Shown piece by piece: positions 7,444 to 15,969 of a stretch of DNA of 64,000 nucleotides. The stretch is from positions 128,719-192,718 of the forward strand of contig NZ_JBJGED010000012.1 in assembly GCF_045062745.1 (NCBI RefSeq). Direction: 5' to 3'. This DNA comes from Paenibacillus_AA sp045062745 (GTDB taxonomy: Bacteria; Bacillota; Bacilli; Paenibacillales; NBRC-103111). Each line of letters opens with the position of its first letter. Within the stretch, counting starts at the first letter, position 1. The notes under the pieces were generated by a model. It ran no database searches. It was given only the letters and a program-made list of their open reading frames with translations, and was not told where the DNA came from. A program made the translations under genes and the position numbers.

Positions 7444-9780
7444 ATGGGACCGAATAAGTCGAAGGCGCGCAAGCTGCCTTTGCTGCCGTTGCGCGGCTTG
7501 CTCGTATACCCGAGCATGGTGCTGCATCTGGACGTAGGGCGCGAGAAGTCCGTGAAGGCGCTCGATCAGGCTATGGTAGACGACAGCATGATTCTGCTGT
7601 GCTCCCAATCCGAGATCAATATAGAGGACCCGGCGGCGGACGACATCTACCGGATCGGTACGATCGCCAAGGTCCGGCAAATGCTGAAGCTCCCGAACGG
7701 CACGATCCGGGTGCTCGTCGAGGGCATCGTACGGGCGGAGATCGTGGAGTTCACGCCGAACGCCGAGTATTACATGGTCGTGGCCAAGGAGCTGCCGGAG
7801 CAGGAGACGTCCGATTCCGAGACCGACGCCTTGATGCGAACGGTGCTCGGCCAGTTCGAGCATTATATCAGCTTGTCCAAGAAGGTGACGCCGGAGACGC
7901 TGGCGGCCGTATCCGACATCGACGTGCCAGGCCGGCTGGCGGACGTGATTACGAGTCATCTGTCTTTGAAAATAAAAGATAAGCAGGAAATTCTCGAAAC
8001 GGTCGACGTCCGGGAGCGGCTGGAGAAGCTGCTCGGCTTCCTGAACAATGAGCGGGAAGTGCTCGAGCTGGAGCGTAAAATCAACCAGCGGGTCAAAAAG
8101 CAAATGGAGAAGACCCAGAAGGAATATTACCTTCGCGAGCAGATGAAGGCGATCCAGAAGGAGCTGGGCGAGAAGGAAGGCCGCGCCGGAGAGGTCGAGG
8201 AGCTCCGCGCCCAGATGGAGGAAGCTCAGCTGCCGGAGAAGGTGAAGGAGAAGGTCGAGAAGGAGATCGACCGGCTCGAGAAAATGCCGGCCACATCCGC
8301 CGAGGGCGCGGTCATCCGCAACTACCTGGATTGGCTGCTGGCGCTGCCGTGGTCGAAGAAAACCGAGGACGATCTCGACATCAAGAAGGCCGAGGACATT
8401 CTGAACGAGGATCACTACGGGCTCGAGAAGCCCAAGGAGCGCGTGCTGGAGTACCTGGCCGTGCAAAAGCTCGTGCAGAAGATGAAAGGCCCGATTCTTT
8501 GCCTAGTCGGCCCGCCGGGGGTCGGCAAGACGTCCATCGCCCGCTCCATCGCGCGTTCGCTGGACCGCAAGTTCATCCGCATCTCGCTAGGCGGGGTTCG
8601 CGACGAGGCGGAGATCCGCGGCCATCGCCGAACCTACGTCGGCGCGATGCCGGGCCGGATCGTGCAAGGGCTGAAGAACGCAGGCAGCCTCAACCCGGTA
8701 ATGCTGCTCGACGAGATCGACAAGATGTCGATGGACTTCCGGGGCGATCCGTCCGCGGCGCTGCTCGAAGTTCTCGATCCGGAGCAAAACAGCACTTTTA
8801 GCGATCATTATATCGAGCTGCCGTTCGATCTGTCGAACGTCATGTTCATCACGACGGCGAACGCCGCTCATAACATCCCGCGTCCTCTCCTGGACCGGAT
8901 GGAGCTGCTGTACATCCCGGGCTACACGGAGCTCGAAAAGCTGCAGATCGCGAAAAAATATTTGCTGCCCAAGCAAATTCGCGAGCACGGGCTGCACGAA
9001 GACCAATTGAAGGTCGACGAAGAGACGCTCATGAAGCTTATTCGCGAGTATACGCGCGAAGCGGGTGTGCGGAACCTGGAGCAGAACGTCGCGAGCCTGT
9101 GCCGTAAGTCGGCGAAGGAGATCGTCTCCGGCGAGAAGACGTCCATCCACATCACGAACGCCAATTTGGCTGATTACTTGGGCCCTGCGAAGTTCCGCGT
9201 CCATCTGGCCGAAGAGGAGGACCAAGTGGGCGCCGTGACCGGCCTCGCCTGGACCGAGGTAGGAGGCGATACGCTCGTCATCGAAGTGACGGTCATGCCG
9301 GGTACCGGCAAGCTGACGCTGACCGGCAAGCTGGGCGACGTCATGAAGGAGTCGGCGCAAGCCGCATTCAGCTATACGCGTTCTAGAGCGGAACAGCTGC
9401 ACATTCCGCCGGACTTCCACGAGAAGAACGACATCCACATTCATATCCCGGAAGGCGCGATTCCGAAGGACGGCCCTTCGGCCGGCATCACGATGGCGAC
9501 CGCGCTCGTGTCAGCCTTGACCGACATCCCGGTGTCCAAGACCGTAGCGATGACAGGCGAGATTACGCTTCGGGGCCGGGTGCTGCCGATCGGGGGCTTG
9601 AAGGAAAAGTCGCTCGCCGCACATCGCGCCGGTATTCGCAAGGTGCTGATGCCGAAGGACAACGAGAAGGATCTGCAAGAAATTCCGGCTAGCATTCGCG
9701 AGGAAATGACCTTCGTTCCCGTATATCATATGGACCAGGTGCTGGAACACGCGTTAGTGAACCCAGTCTCGGTACATTGA
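7444..9780 (+). CDS. lon: ATP-dependent protease LonA
   Basis: Cytosolic housekeeping Lon protease for damaged and regulatory proteins. The reading frame is open from a TTG at 7363, but ATG 7444 has GGAGGTG at 7431-7437 and gives 778 residues, the family length, so it is preferred. The N-terminal substrate domain begins LPLLPLRGLLVYP. Walker A GPPGVGKT is at 356-363. The dyad is Ser679 (DGPSAGIT) and Lys722 (GGLKEKSLAA), exactly the E. coli numbering. engB follows after 16 bases and is probably co-transcribed. Confidence 0.97.
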   Translation: MGPNKSKARKLPLLPLRGLLVYPSMVLHLDVGREKSVKALDQAMVDDSMILLCSQSEINIEDPAADDIYRIGTIAKVRQMLKLPNGTIRVLVEGIVRAEIVEFTPNAEYYMVVAKELPEQETSDSETDALMRTVLGQFEHYISLSKKVTPETLAAVSDIDVPGRLADVITSHLSLKIKDKQEILETVDVRERLEKLLGFLNNEREVLELERKINQRVKKQMEKTQKEYYLREQMKAIQKELGEKEGRAGEVEELRAQMEEAQLPEKVKEKVEKEIDRLEKMPATSAEGAVIRNYLDWLLALPWSKKTEDDLDIKKAEDILNEDHYGLEKPKERVLEYLAVQKLVQKMKGPILCLVGPPGVGKTSIARSIARSLDRKFIRISLGGVRDEAEIRGHRRTYVGAMPGRIVQGLKNAGSLNPVMLLDEIDKMSMDFRGDPSAALLEVLDPEQNSTFSDHYIELPFDLSNVMFITTANAAHNIPRPLLDRMELLYIPGYTELEKLQIAKKYLLPKQIREHGLHEDQLKVDEETLMKLIREYTREAGVRNLEQNVASLCRKSAKEIVSGEKTSIHITNANLADYLGPAKFRVHLAEEEDQVGAVTGLAWTEVGGDTLVIEVTVMPGTGKLTLTGKLGDVMKESAQAAFSYTRSRAEQLHIPPDFHEKNDIHIHIPEGAIPKDGPSAGITMATALVSALTDIPVSKTVAMTGEITLRGRVLPIGGLKEKSLAAHRAGIRKVLMPKDNEKDLQEIPASIREEMTFVPVYHMDQVLEHALVNPVSVH

Positions 9781-9796
9781 CGGGAGGAGAGACGGG

Positions 9797-10411
9797 ATGA
9801 AGGTGCATAATGCCGAGTTCGTCATCAGTGCGGTCGGTCCGAGCCAGTACCCGGAAGACGGCTTGCCGGAGGTAGCCCTCGTCGGCCGCTCCAACGTGGG
9901 CAAGTCGTCGCTCATCAACCGCATGATCGAGCGGCGGAATTTGGCCCGTACGAGCTCGCAGCCCGGCAAGACGCAGACATTGAACTTTTACCGCATCGAG
10001 TCGAAGCTGTACTTCGTCGATTTGCCCGGCTACGGCTATGCGAAGGTGTCGAAGACGAAGCGCGCGGAGTGGGGCAAGTTCATCGAGAAATATTTGACCG
10101 AGCGGGATAAGCTGAAGCTGATCATCCAGATTATCGACCTTCGGCATCCGCCTACTGCGGACGACCTGGCGATGTATGAGTGGCTCGTCTACTACGAGCT
10201 GCCGGTATGTCTGGTGGCGACCAAGGCGGATAAAGTGCCGAAGGGCAAATGGCAAAAGCATCTGAAGATCATAAAGGAAGCGCTCGGGAAGCGGCCGGAG
10301 GATCGGATGGTGCTGTTCTCCTCGGAGCTCGGCATCGGCCGTGACGAGCTGTGGGAGGCCATCGGCCTTGCCGCGGGTTTATATGAGGAAAGCTCGGCCG
10401 AAGTCGAGTAA
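9797..10411 (+). CDS. engB: Ribosome biogenesis GTP-binding protein YsxC/YihA
   Basis: Small essential GTPase for 50S subunit assembly. It has 204 residues. G1 is GRSNVGKSS, G3 is DLPGYGYAK (the family form of DxxG), and G4 is TKADK. GGGAGGAGAG precedes the ATG. The lonA-ysxC pair matches Bacillus order, and a strong terminator closes the unit. Confidence 0.97.
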   Translation: MKVHNAEFVISAVGPSQYPEDGLPEVALVGRSNVGKSSLINRMIERRNLARTSSQPGKTQTLNFYRIESKLYFVDLPGYGYAKVSKTKRAEWGKFIEKYLTERDKLKLIIQIIDLRHPPTADDLAMYEWLVYYELPVCLVATKADKVPKGKWQKHLKIIKEALGKRPEDRMVLFSSELGIGRDELWEAIGLAAGLYEESSAEVE

Positions 10412-10424
10412 GTCGGAATTATGC

Positions 10425-10457
10425 AACCTCTGGAGGGATGACCTCCGGAGGTTTTTT
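10425..10457 (+). terminator. Terminator of lonA-engB
   Basis: A 12-bp stem (10425-10436 with 10442-10453, one T-G pair), a five-base loop, and a run of six T. Confidence 0.9.
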
Positions 10458-10760
10458 GGTGCGCTGTTCACTCCGAAAAGGGGCATTCTTTAAGTGAATC
10501 AATTCTGGTTTCGGCCGGAGGAATTGCATGAATATACAAGGGAATCGAAGAAGAGATAGAAAGATACATGCAATTGTCTTGCCTTCCTCCGGGAGAGTGC
10601 CGATTTTTCTGAATTTTGATTGTTTTTGGGCGATAAGTTAGCAGGAATAATCCTGAGCGATATAGTATAATAAATAAAGTAAGGCGTGAAGTCATTTCAA
10701 GAACGACGTCCGTTGGAGTAGAAATGATTTGGGTTTAAAACAAAGAATCGAGGGATTTTT
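10458..10760 (+). other. Gap with a large imperfect stem-loop and a TATAAT
   Basis: This gap contains an interrupted inverted repeat. The left arm at 10515-10530 pairs with CATGCAATT at 10567-10575 and TCCTCCGG at 10585-10592, leaving a 9-base bulge and a 36-base loop. A TATAAT box at 10666-10671 lies 90 bases before the next gene, without a good -35. No coding ORF was convincing. The stem-loop could be part of a small RNA, or the remnant of a palindromic repeat. Confidence 0.5.
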
Positions 10761-11348
10761 ATGGCTCAGCGGTTAGCGACGGAATATGTCAAAACCTGCT
10801 TGCATTTAACAGAAGCCGAAATGTCTAGTTTTCTGGATTTGCTTAAAAGGAATGAAGCCAATCCTCGGATCAAGGTTACGGAGAACGGAAGCCAGGAAAT
10901 TGCCATTCAGGATGAAGCAGGCGAAGAAATTTGTTTGTCATTCGAACGACAGCAAGACGGATATGTATGCGTTGGCTCGTGCCGCGTCAGCAATCCGAAG
11001 CTGGCCAATCTGATGCGCAAGGCCGTGGCGGAATTTAAGGGAGATGCGATCGTCAACCGGATTTATTCGTCCTACACGATGAACTATATTTATAAGCACG
11101 GGTCGGTCGTGCAGATCATGGAGATTACGAAGGACCACAAGCGGCTCGTGTTCGAGTATAAGGACACGGTAGGCCAACTGGAACGGTTGTTTCAGCAAAA
11201 GCGGGTGGAGCAGGACATTCAGGACGTCCTGAACCGGATCAACAGCCTGCTGGATGCGCGCAACCGAGCCAACCACGATGGCGAGATCGCCGCGATCGAC
11301 AACCAATTGAAATCATGGACGCATCAATTGTTCGTACTGGAAGCGTGA
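10761..11348 (+). CDS. Conserved protein of unknown function, 195 residues
   Basis: I do not recognise a named family. The protein is soluble and mixed alpha/beta in the first 125 residues. It has a helical, charged C-terminal half (about 130-190, VGQLERLFQQKRVEQDIQ and onward) that could form a coiled coil. It has no signal peptide or membrane segment. Codon use matches the neighbours, and GAGGGA sits about 6 bases before the ATG. It stands alone between two terminators, behind a TATAAT box and the stem-loop. Confidence 0.8.
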   Translation: MAQRLATEYVKTCLHLTEAEMSSFLDLLKRNEANPRIKVTENGSQEIAIQDEAGEEICLSFERQQDGYVCVGSCRVSNPKLANLMRKAVAEFKGDAIVNRIYSSYTMNYIYKHGSVVQIMEITKDHKRLVFEYKDTVGQLERLFQQKRVEQDIQDVLNRINSLLDARNRANHDGEIAAIDNQLKSWTHQLFVLEA

Positions 11349-11366
11349 GCAGCCATATAGATGGAG

Positions 11367-11393
11367 AGGGGTCGAGCGATCGGCCCCTTTTCT
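11367..11393 (+). terminator. Terminator after the 195-residue protein gene
   Basis: AGGGG (11367-11371) with CGA pairs with TCG and CCCC, followed by TTTTCT. Confidence 0.7.
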
Positions 11394-11490
11394 CATGGTT
11401 TCCCCGAAATGGCGGGCGGGCTGCGTATAATATAGAGATGTATGCCATCATAGCTGCGAGTATTGAAACCAGATCTGGAGGGACAACGGC

Positions 11491-12072
11491 ATGAGCTTTT
11501 TTCAAAAAATCAAAACCGGCGCCGCCAAAGCGGCCGACAAAGCCCAACGTACCGTAGAAACGACGAAGCTGTCGGCGCAAATCGCCAAGAAGCGCAAAGA
11601 ATTGAAGGACAATTACACCGAGATCGGAGCGATCGTATACAAGGCGTACCAGACCGGGGACCTGTCTCTCGCGGAGCCCGACATCGCCCGTCTCGCTCAA
11701 GCGAACGCCGCTATTGAAGAGGTCATCGCCAGCTTGCACGAGAAGATCCGCGAACTGAACGACGAGCACCTCTGCGTGTGCGGCCAGACCGTACAAGCGA
11801 ACGCGGCCTATTGCTTCGCCTGCGGGCGAAAGCTGGAGGTGGAGGAGCCGGCGGAGGACATAGAGGAAGAGGAAGCACCGGAGATCGGCGAGGCTGAGCT
11901 CGAGCCGTGGGCAGAAGCCCAGCAGGCGGAACGGCCGGATGACGAGACTCCAGTGTATCAGGGGATCGCGGAAATTCGTTGCAAAATGTGCGGCGAATAT
12001 ATCCGTCCGGACGATCGGGCCTGCACCCATTGTGGGGCCGTACAGGGCACGCCAGGGGACACGATGCGGTAG
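11491..12072 (+). CDS. Zinc-ribbon protein with helical N-terminus
   Basis: A 193-residue protein. Residues 1-90 are helical and rich in Ala, Lys and Glu, which suggests a coiled coil. Two putative zinc ribbons follow: Cys95, Cys97, Cys108, Cys111 (the first pair spaced CxC) and Cys164, Cys167, Cys178, Cys181 (CxxC pairs). They are joined by a strongly acidic linker (118-150). GGAGGGAC lies 8 bases before the ATG. Such double-ribbon proteins are often adaptor or nucleic-acid-binding proteins, but no specific role can be assigned from sequence. Confidence 0.85.
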   Translation: MSFFQKIKTGAAKAADKAQRTVETTKLSAQIAKKRKELKDNYTEIGAIVYKAYQTGDLSLAEPDIARLAQANAAIEEVIASLHEKIRELNDEHLCVCGQTVQANAAYCFACGRKLEVEEPAEDIEEEEAPEIGEAELEPWAEAQQAERPDDETPVYQGIAEIRCKMCGEYIRPDDRACTHCGAVQGTPGDTMR

Positions 12073-12239
12073 AGATCTTTTGTGTCTGCCGAATGGGCGG
12101 ACGTCCTGAATAGGCGCTTCAGACCTTGTACGAGGTCCGAAAAATTGCGCGAATTACGCACCAGATCGTTCGTGCTGACATACGTTGAGTACTGGAGTGA
12201 CAATCGTCCCGGTATTTGCACTCTTAACAAAAAAAACTA
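12073..12239. other. Gap before the speD promoter, little visible
   Basis: No supported ORF. Small hairpins are present (ACCT/AGGT near 12113-12126) but without a T-run. The sequence becomes AT-rich toward the speD promoter. Confidence 0.4.
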
Positions 12240-12268
12240 TTGCATTTCTGGGCTGAAGATGTTATTTT
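12240..12268 (+). promoter_or_regulatory. Candidate sigma-A promoter of speD
   Basis: TTGCAT (12240-12245) and TATTTT (12263-12268) with a 17-base spacer, the same hexamers as the proposed clpP promoter. Transcription would begin near 12275. Confidence 0.5.
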
Positions 12269-12274
12269 TATTCT

Positions 12275-12411
12275 CGTTGAAAACAATATAGGAACCAGGA
12301 TTCACTCAGGACATGTAATGTTGCGAGAGATTATTCCCTCGAGAAGTGAATGACGTAGGTCCTAGCGGATGAAATCCAACAATTTTATTCCTAGGAAGGG
12401 GGAACCGAAAG
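12275..12411 (+). promoter_or_regulatory. Structured 5' leader of speD
   Basis: The roughly 135-base leader contains nested complementary segments. TTCACT (12301-12306) pairs with AGTGAA (12345-12350), and TCCTAG (12360-12365) pairs with CTAGGA (12391-12396). The second stem overlaps the start of the ribosome site AAGGGGG (12396-12402), so folding could mask it. It does not look like a SAM-I riboswitch or a T-box. Confidence 0.4.
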
Positions 12412-12813
12412 ATGGAATACTCAACTTTCGGAAGACACGTTGCTGTTGATACTTGGGGAGCCGATTTTGACAAGCTGAACAACGCAGAATGGCTGCAAGC
12501 CCAAATGGTGGAAGCTGCTGAGGTATGCGGAGCAACGGTACTGTCCGTCCAATCCAAGCAGTTCGAGCCGCAAGGCGCAACGGTTTTGGTATTGCTGTCG
12601 GAGAGTCACATCTCGATTCATACGTATCCTGAGAAAGGATTCGCAGCACTCGACTGCTACACTTGCGGGGAGACCGTAGATCCGCAAGCGGCAATTGATT
12701 ATCTCGTATCCGTCTTGAAGCCTGAGAGAACGTATGCCAAGAAGCTGATCCGTGGCGTCGGCGAAATGACGGTGGAGACGCCGGCCATGCCGCAAGCCGT
12801 ATTGGCGAAATAA
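12412..12813 (+). CDS. speD: S-adenosylmethionine decarboxylase proenzyme
   Basis: Makes decarboxylated SAM, the aminopropyl donor for spermidine. It is the short bacterial type (133 residues) that self-cleaves to create a pyruvoyl group. The cleavage motif LSESHISIHTYPE is at 62-74, with cleavage expected between Glu64 and Ser65. His70 and Cys85 fit the known processing and catalytic residues. AAGGGGG precedes the ATG. It is a single-gene unit closed by a terminator. The spermidine synthase partner is not in this window. Confidence 0.96.
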   Translation: MEYSTFGRHVAVDTWGADFDKLNNAEWLQAQMVEAAEVCGATVLSVQSKQFEPQGATVLVLLSESHISIHTYPEKGFAALDCYTCGETVDPQAAIDYLVSVLKPERTYAKKLIRGVGEMTVETPAMPQAVLAK

Positions 12814-12858
12814 TGGCGAATGCAATGAAGCTGGATAGCTTTCTAAATATGTAATGTG

Positions 12859-12894
12859 AATGGCCATGGAGCGCAATCCATGGTCATTTGTTTT
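12859..12894 (+). terminator. Terminator of speD
   Basis: AATGGCCATGGA (12859-12870) pairs with TCCATGGTCATT (12877-12888), one G-U pair, then TTGTTTTG. Confidence 0.8.
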
Positions 12895-12935
12895 GAGTTC
12901 GTCCCATACACATACAAGGAAACCCCTGTACCGCT

Positions 12936-12957
12936 TTTTGGGGAGGTTTTGGGGAGG
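12936..12957 (+). repeat. 11-bp tandem duplication including a ribosome site
   Basis: TTTTGGGGAGG occurs twice back to back (12936-12946, 12947-12957) immediately before the next gene. It duplicates the Shine-Dalgarno core. The second copy is at usable spacing (9 bases) from the ATG. Confidence 0.85.
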
Positions 12958-12966
12958 TAATGACGT

Positions 12967-13509
12967 ATGGGAAATCAAGCCAAGCGATTGATGAGGAGAG
13001 GGGTCGTCTGGCTCGTCGTGGCGGTCCTGATCGTCTGGCCGGCGTATCGGATTCTGCACAGCCTGGGGAGCGGGGACAAGAGGTACGACTCGACCAAGCT
13101 GCTGTACCAGGTCGCACAGTTCCAGATGGAGCTGTTGTCCAGCGCGCTGTCCGAGTCGGGCAAGATCAAGGAGACGGAAGAGTTGAACGAGCTGCGGCTG
13201 ATCGTCTATTCCGCGAACTACACCCATGAGCGGCTCGTGCTCGCGATGGGCGAATCGAAGCTGACCGCGCTGCGGTCGCTCCCGGAGCTGCTGCAGCTGC
13301 TGCTGCGCTACCAGATCGGCGGAGAACGGCCGCTGAAGCCGGACGAGACCGACACATTGAACCGGGCGGCCGGCCTGTTCAAGCCCATCTTCGAGAGCTA
13401 CGGCAAGCTGCTGACGTCCGGGGGCGAAGTGGTCGGATCGGCCGACGACAAGCTGCACAAAGCCGACGAGGAATTGTACGCGATGCTGCACAAGAAGCTC
13501 CTTCCATAA
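12967..13509 (+). CDS. Membrane-anchored protein of unknown function
   Basis: A 180-residue protein with one N-terminal membrane segment (about residues 12-29, GVVWLVVAVLIVWPAYRIL) after a positively charged start. This predicts a single-pass protein with its mostly helical remainder outside the cytosol. No known family was recognised. It precedes the hemA promoter, and the intervening 177 bases separate it from the heme operon. The ATG follows a duplicated GGGGAGG. Confidence 0.75.
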   Translation: MGNQAKRLMRRGVVWLVVAVLIVWPAYRILHSLGSGDKRYDSTKLLYQVAQFQMELLSSALSESGKIKETEELNELRLIVYSANYTHERLVLAMGESKLTALRSLPELLQLLLRYQIGGERPLKPDETDTLNRAAGLFKPIFESYGKLLTSGGEVVGSADDKLHKADEELYAMLHKKLLP

Positions 13510-13610
13510 AAGGGCTCCGGTATAGGCGTTTCCATGAACGAACATACTAGTGGGAGCGGCCGGACCGTCATAATTTCTTCATACTTTGCCGGGACGCTCT
13601 TGTCGAACTA

Positions 13611-13619
13611 TGGTATAAT
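13611..13619 (+). promoter_or_regulatory. Extended -10 promoter of the hemA operon
   Basis: TGG directly before TATAAT (13614-13619), about 70 bases before hemA. No good -35 is present, as expected for an extended -10 promoter. Confidence 0.6.
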
Positions 13620-13686
13620 AGACCCGGACAAACCCGTAAATTGATTTCAACAAAGACACTTTTCACATAAAGGCAGGTGATTATCG

Positions 13687-15105
13687 ATGCACATGATAGT
13701 CGTCGGATTGAATTATCGGACCGCCCCCGTAGAAATCCGGGAGAAATTCACATTCGCGGAATCCGAGCTGGCCGGCGCCTTGCAGCAGCTCAAGGACACG
13801 AAGAGCATCCTTGAGTGTGTCATCGTGAGCACTTGCAACCGTACGGAGATTTATGCCGTCGTCGACCGGCTGTATATGTGCGGGTATTACATTCGCAGCT
13901 TCCTCGAGAAGTGGTTCGACATTCCTCGGGAATACATGAAGGATTATTTGTACATGTACGAAGACCGTCCGGTGATCGAGCACTTGTTCAAGGTGACGTG
14001 CGGGCTGGACTCGATGGTGATCGGGGAAACGCAAATTCTCGGTCAAGTGCGGGACGCCTTCCTGAAGGCGCAGCAAGAGCACGCGACCGGGACCTTGTTC
14101 AACATGCTGTTCAAGCAAGCGGTGACGCTGGCGAAACGGGCGCATTCGGAGACGGCGATCGGCGAGAACCCGGTCTCGGTCAGCTATGCGGCGGTGGAGC
14201 TCGGCAAGCGGATCTTCGGCCAATTCAAGAAGAAGACGGTCATGATCATCGGCGCGGGCAAGATGAGCGAGCTGACGCTCAAGCATCTCGCCGGCCAGGG
14301 CGCGGACCGGGTGCTCGTCGTGAACCGGACGGCGGCGAAGGCGGAGGAGCTGGCACGCAAGATGAACGGCACCGCCGTCCCGCTGGAACGGATGGTGGAG
14401 GAGCTTCGCCATGTGGACGTCGTGATCAGCTCGACCGGCGCCTCGGACTACGTGCTGCACGAGGCGGACATCCGCCGGGTGATGCAGGCCCGGAAATCGC
14501 GCCCGCTGTTCATGATCGACATCGCGGTGCCGCGCGACCTGGATCCGCACATCGCGAACGTCCCGAACGTGTACCTGTACGATATCGACGACCTGGAGCT
14601 GATCGTGGAGACGAATGTGAGCGAACGAAGGAAAGAAGCGGTGAAGATCGAGGCGATGGTCGTGGAGGAAATCGCGGCGTTCGAACGGTGGTTCAAGCTG
14701 TTGGGCGTAGGTCCGGTCATTCAGGCGCTGCAGGAGAAGGCCAGCGCGATCCATGAGGAAACGATGGACAACCTGCTGCTCAAGCTGACCGACTTGGACG
14801 AGCGCGAAGTGAAGCTGATTCGCAAGCTGACCAAGAGCATGCTGAACCAGATGATGCGCGATCCGATTCTCCGGATCAAGGAGATGGCCGGCGAGCGCGG
14901 CGGCGATCAGGCGCTCGCGATGTTCACGGAGCTGTTCGCCTTGGAGTCGGAAGTCAAGGAAGCGGCGGCCAAGCAAGCCGTACCGCTCGCCCGGAAGCAG
15001 GCGCAGCCCATCCGGGAGGACGGCGTGTTCGCCGCCGGAGCGAAGCCGCAGGAACGGGCGCCGATCTTGACCCTCGCCGCGGGCGAAATGCTTGCCGGTT
15101 CCTGA
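13687..15105 (+). CDS. hemA: Glutamyl-tRNA reductase
   Basis: First committed step of C5-pathway tetrapyrrole synthesis: NADPH-dependent reduction of glutamyl-tRNA to glutamate-1-semialdehyde, used by HemL (also in this window). The nucleophile Cys50 lies in STCNRTE. The NADP-binding domain follows (VMIIGAGKMSELTLKHL), then a helical dimerisation domain. At 472 residues it is slightly long, because of a variable C-terminal tail rich in Ala and Arg. It heads hemA-hemX-sirC-hemC-cobA/hemD-hemB. Confidence 0.98.
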   Translation: MHMIVVGLNYRTAPVEIREKFTFAESELAGALQQLKDTKSILECVIVSTCNRTEIYAVVDRLYMCGYYIRSFLEKWFDIPREYMKDYLYMYEDRPVIEHLFKVTCGLDSMVIGETQILGQVRDAFLKAQQEHATGTLFNMLFKQAVTLAKRAHSETAIGENPVSVSYAAVELGKRIFGQFKKKTVMIIGAGKMSELTLKHLAGQGADRVLVVNRTAAKAEELARKMNGTAVPLERMVEELRHVDVVISSTGASDYVLHEADIRRVMQARKSRPLFMIDIAVPRDLDPHIANVPNVYLYDIDDLELIVETNVSERRKEAVKIEAMVVEEIAAFERWFKLLGVGPVIQALQEKASAIHEETMDNLLLKLTDLDEREVKLIRKLTKSMLNQMMRDPILRIKEMAGERGGDQALAMFTELFALESEVKEAAAKQAVPLARKQAQPIREDGVFAAGAKPQERAPILTLAAGEMLAGS

Positions 15106-15135
15106 CGGGCCGGCTGGGGAAGCAGGTAGCTGGCG

Positions 15136-15963
15136 ATGATAACAACCTGGTTGTACGATGCGATTGTTTACTTATATGCCCTGAGCCTGTTGTTTTACTT
15201 CTCCGCCGCGGTCGGACGCCGACGGAGTGCAAAGCGTATGGGTGCAGGGCTGCTTGCTTTTGTGTGGCTCATGCAAACCGTCTATCTCGGCTATCGGATG
15301 TATGTGCTGCAGTATGTGCCCGTCTTAACGCTGTTCGAGAGTCTATTTCTAGTCGTCTGGTTGCTAGTCTCCGTCTCGCTAGTGATGAGCTGGTGGCTGC
15401 GGCTCGACATGATCGTCTTTCTCGTCAATGTGGCCGGGTTCGCCATTCTGGCCGTCAACCTGTTCAGCGATCCGGCCATCTCGGCGGGCAGCAAGCAATG
15501 GGAGGCGCAGGACCACCTGCTGTTCATTCACATTACGCTCGCGATGAGCAGCTATGTGGCGTTTTTGTTCAGCGCCATCTTCTCGCTCACCTACTTGTAC
15601 ATGCATCGGCAGCTGAAAGAGAAGACGTGGTCGAAGCTGATGACCCGCTTCCCGAGCCTGGACGCGATCGAGGACTACACGTACCGGTCGGTGCTCATCG
15701 GTACGCCGCTGCTCATCCTGTCGCTCGTGCTGGGCATGGTGAAGATCGGTCTCCAGGGCAACAATCATTTGCTGCTCGATCCCAAAGTGTTCAGCACGTT
15801 CGTCATTATGCTCGCCTACGTGTCATATCTCGTGCAGCGGGCGACGGGCAATTACCCGGGCTTCAAGCTGGCGCGCTGGAATTTGGCCGCCTTTGCGCTC
15901 GTCGTGCTGAATTATGTAGGCCTCAATTTTATGTCGCGTTTCCATCAATGGATCTGGATGTGA
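15136..15963 (+). CDS. hemX: HemX/CcsA-family membrane protein
   Basis: A 275-residue integral membrane protein with about eight hydrophobic segments and a cytochrome-c-assembly (CcsA-like) fold. In B. subtilis, HemX sits at this position and lowers HemA abundance. The context and length (276 in B. subtilis) support the same identity. It begins 30 bases after hemA and ends 6 bases before the next gene. Confidence 0.9.
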   Translation: MITTWLYDAIVYLYALSLLFYFSAAVGRRRSAKRMGAGLLAFVWLMQTVYLGYRMYVLQYVPVLTLFESLFLVVWLLVSVSLVMSWWLRLDMIVFLVNVAGFAILAVNLFSDPAISAGSKQWEAQDHLLFIHITLAMSSYVAFLFSAIFSLTYLYMHRQLKEKTWSKLMTRFPSLDAIEDYTYRSVLIGTPLLILSLVLGMVKIGLQGNNHLLLDPKVFSTFVIMLAYVSYLVQRATGNYPGFKLARWNLAAFALVVLNYVGLNFMSRFHQWIWM

Positions 15964-15969
15964 CCTAGC

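Noticed and set aside
12275..12411. SAM riboswitch in front of speD
   Set aside because: The stems seen do not form the four-way junction of SAM-I or another SAM class I can recognise. Left as an unassigned structured leader.
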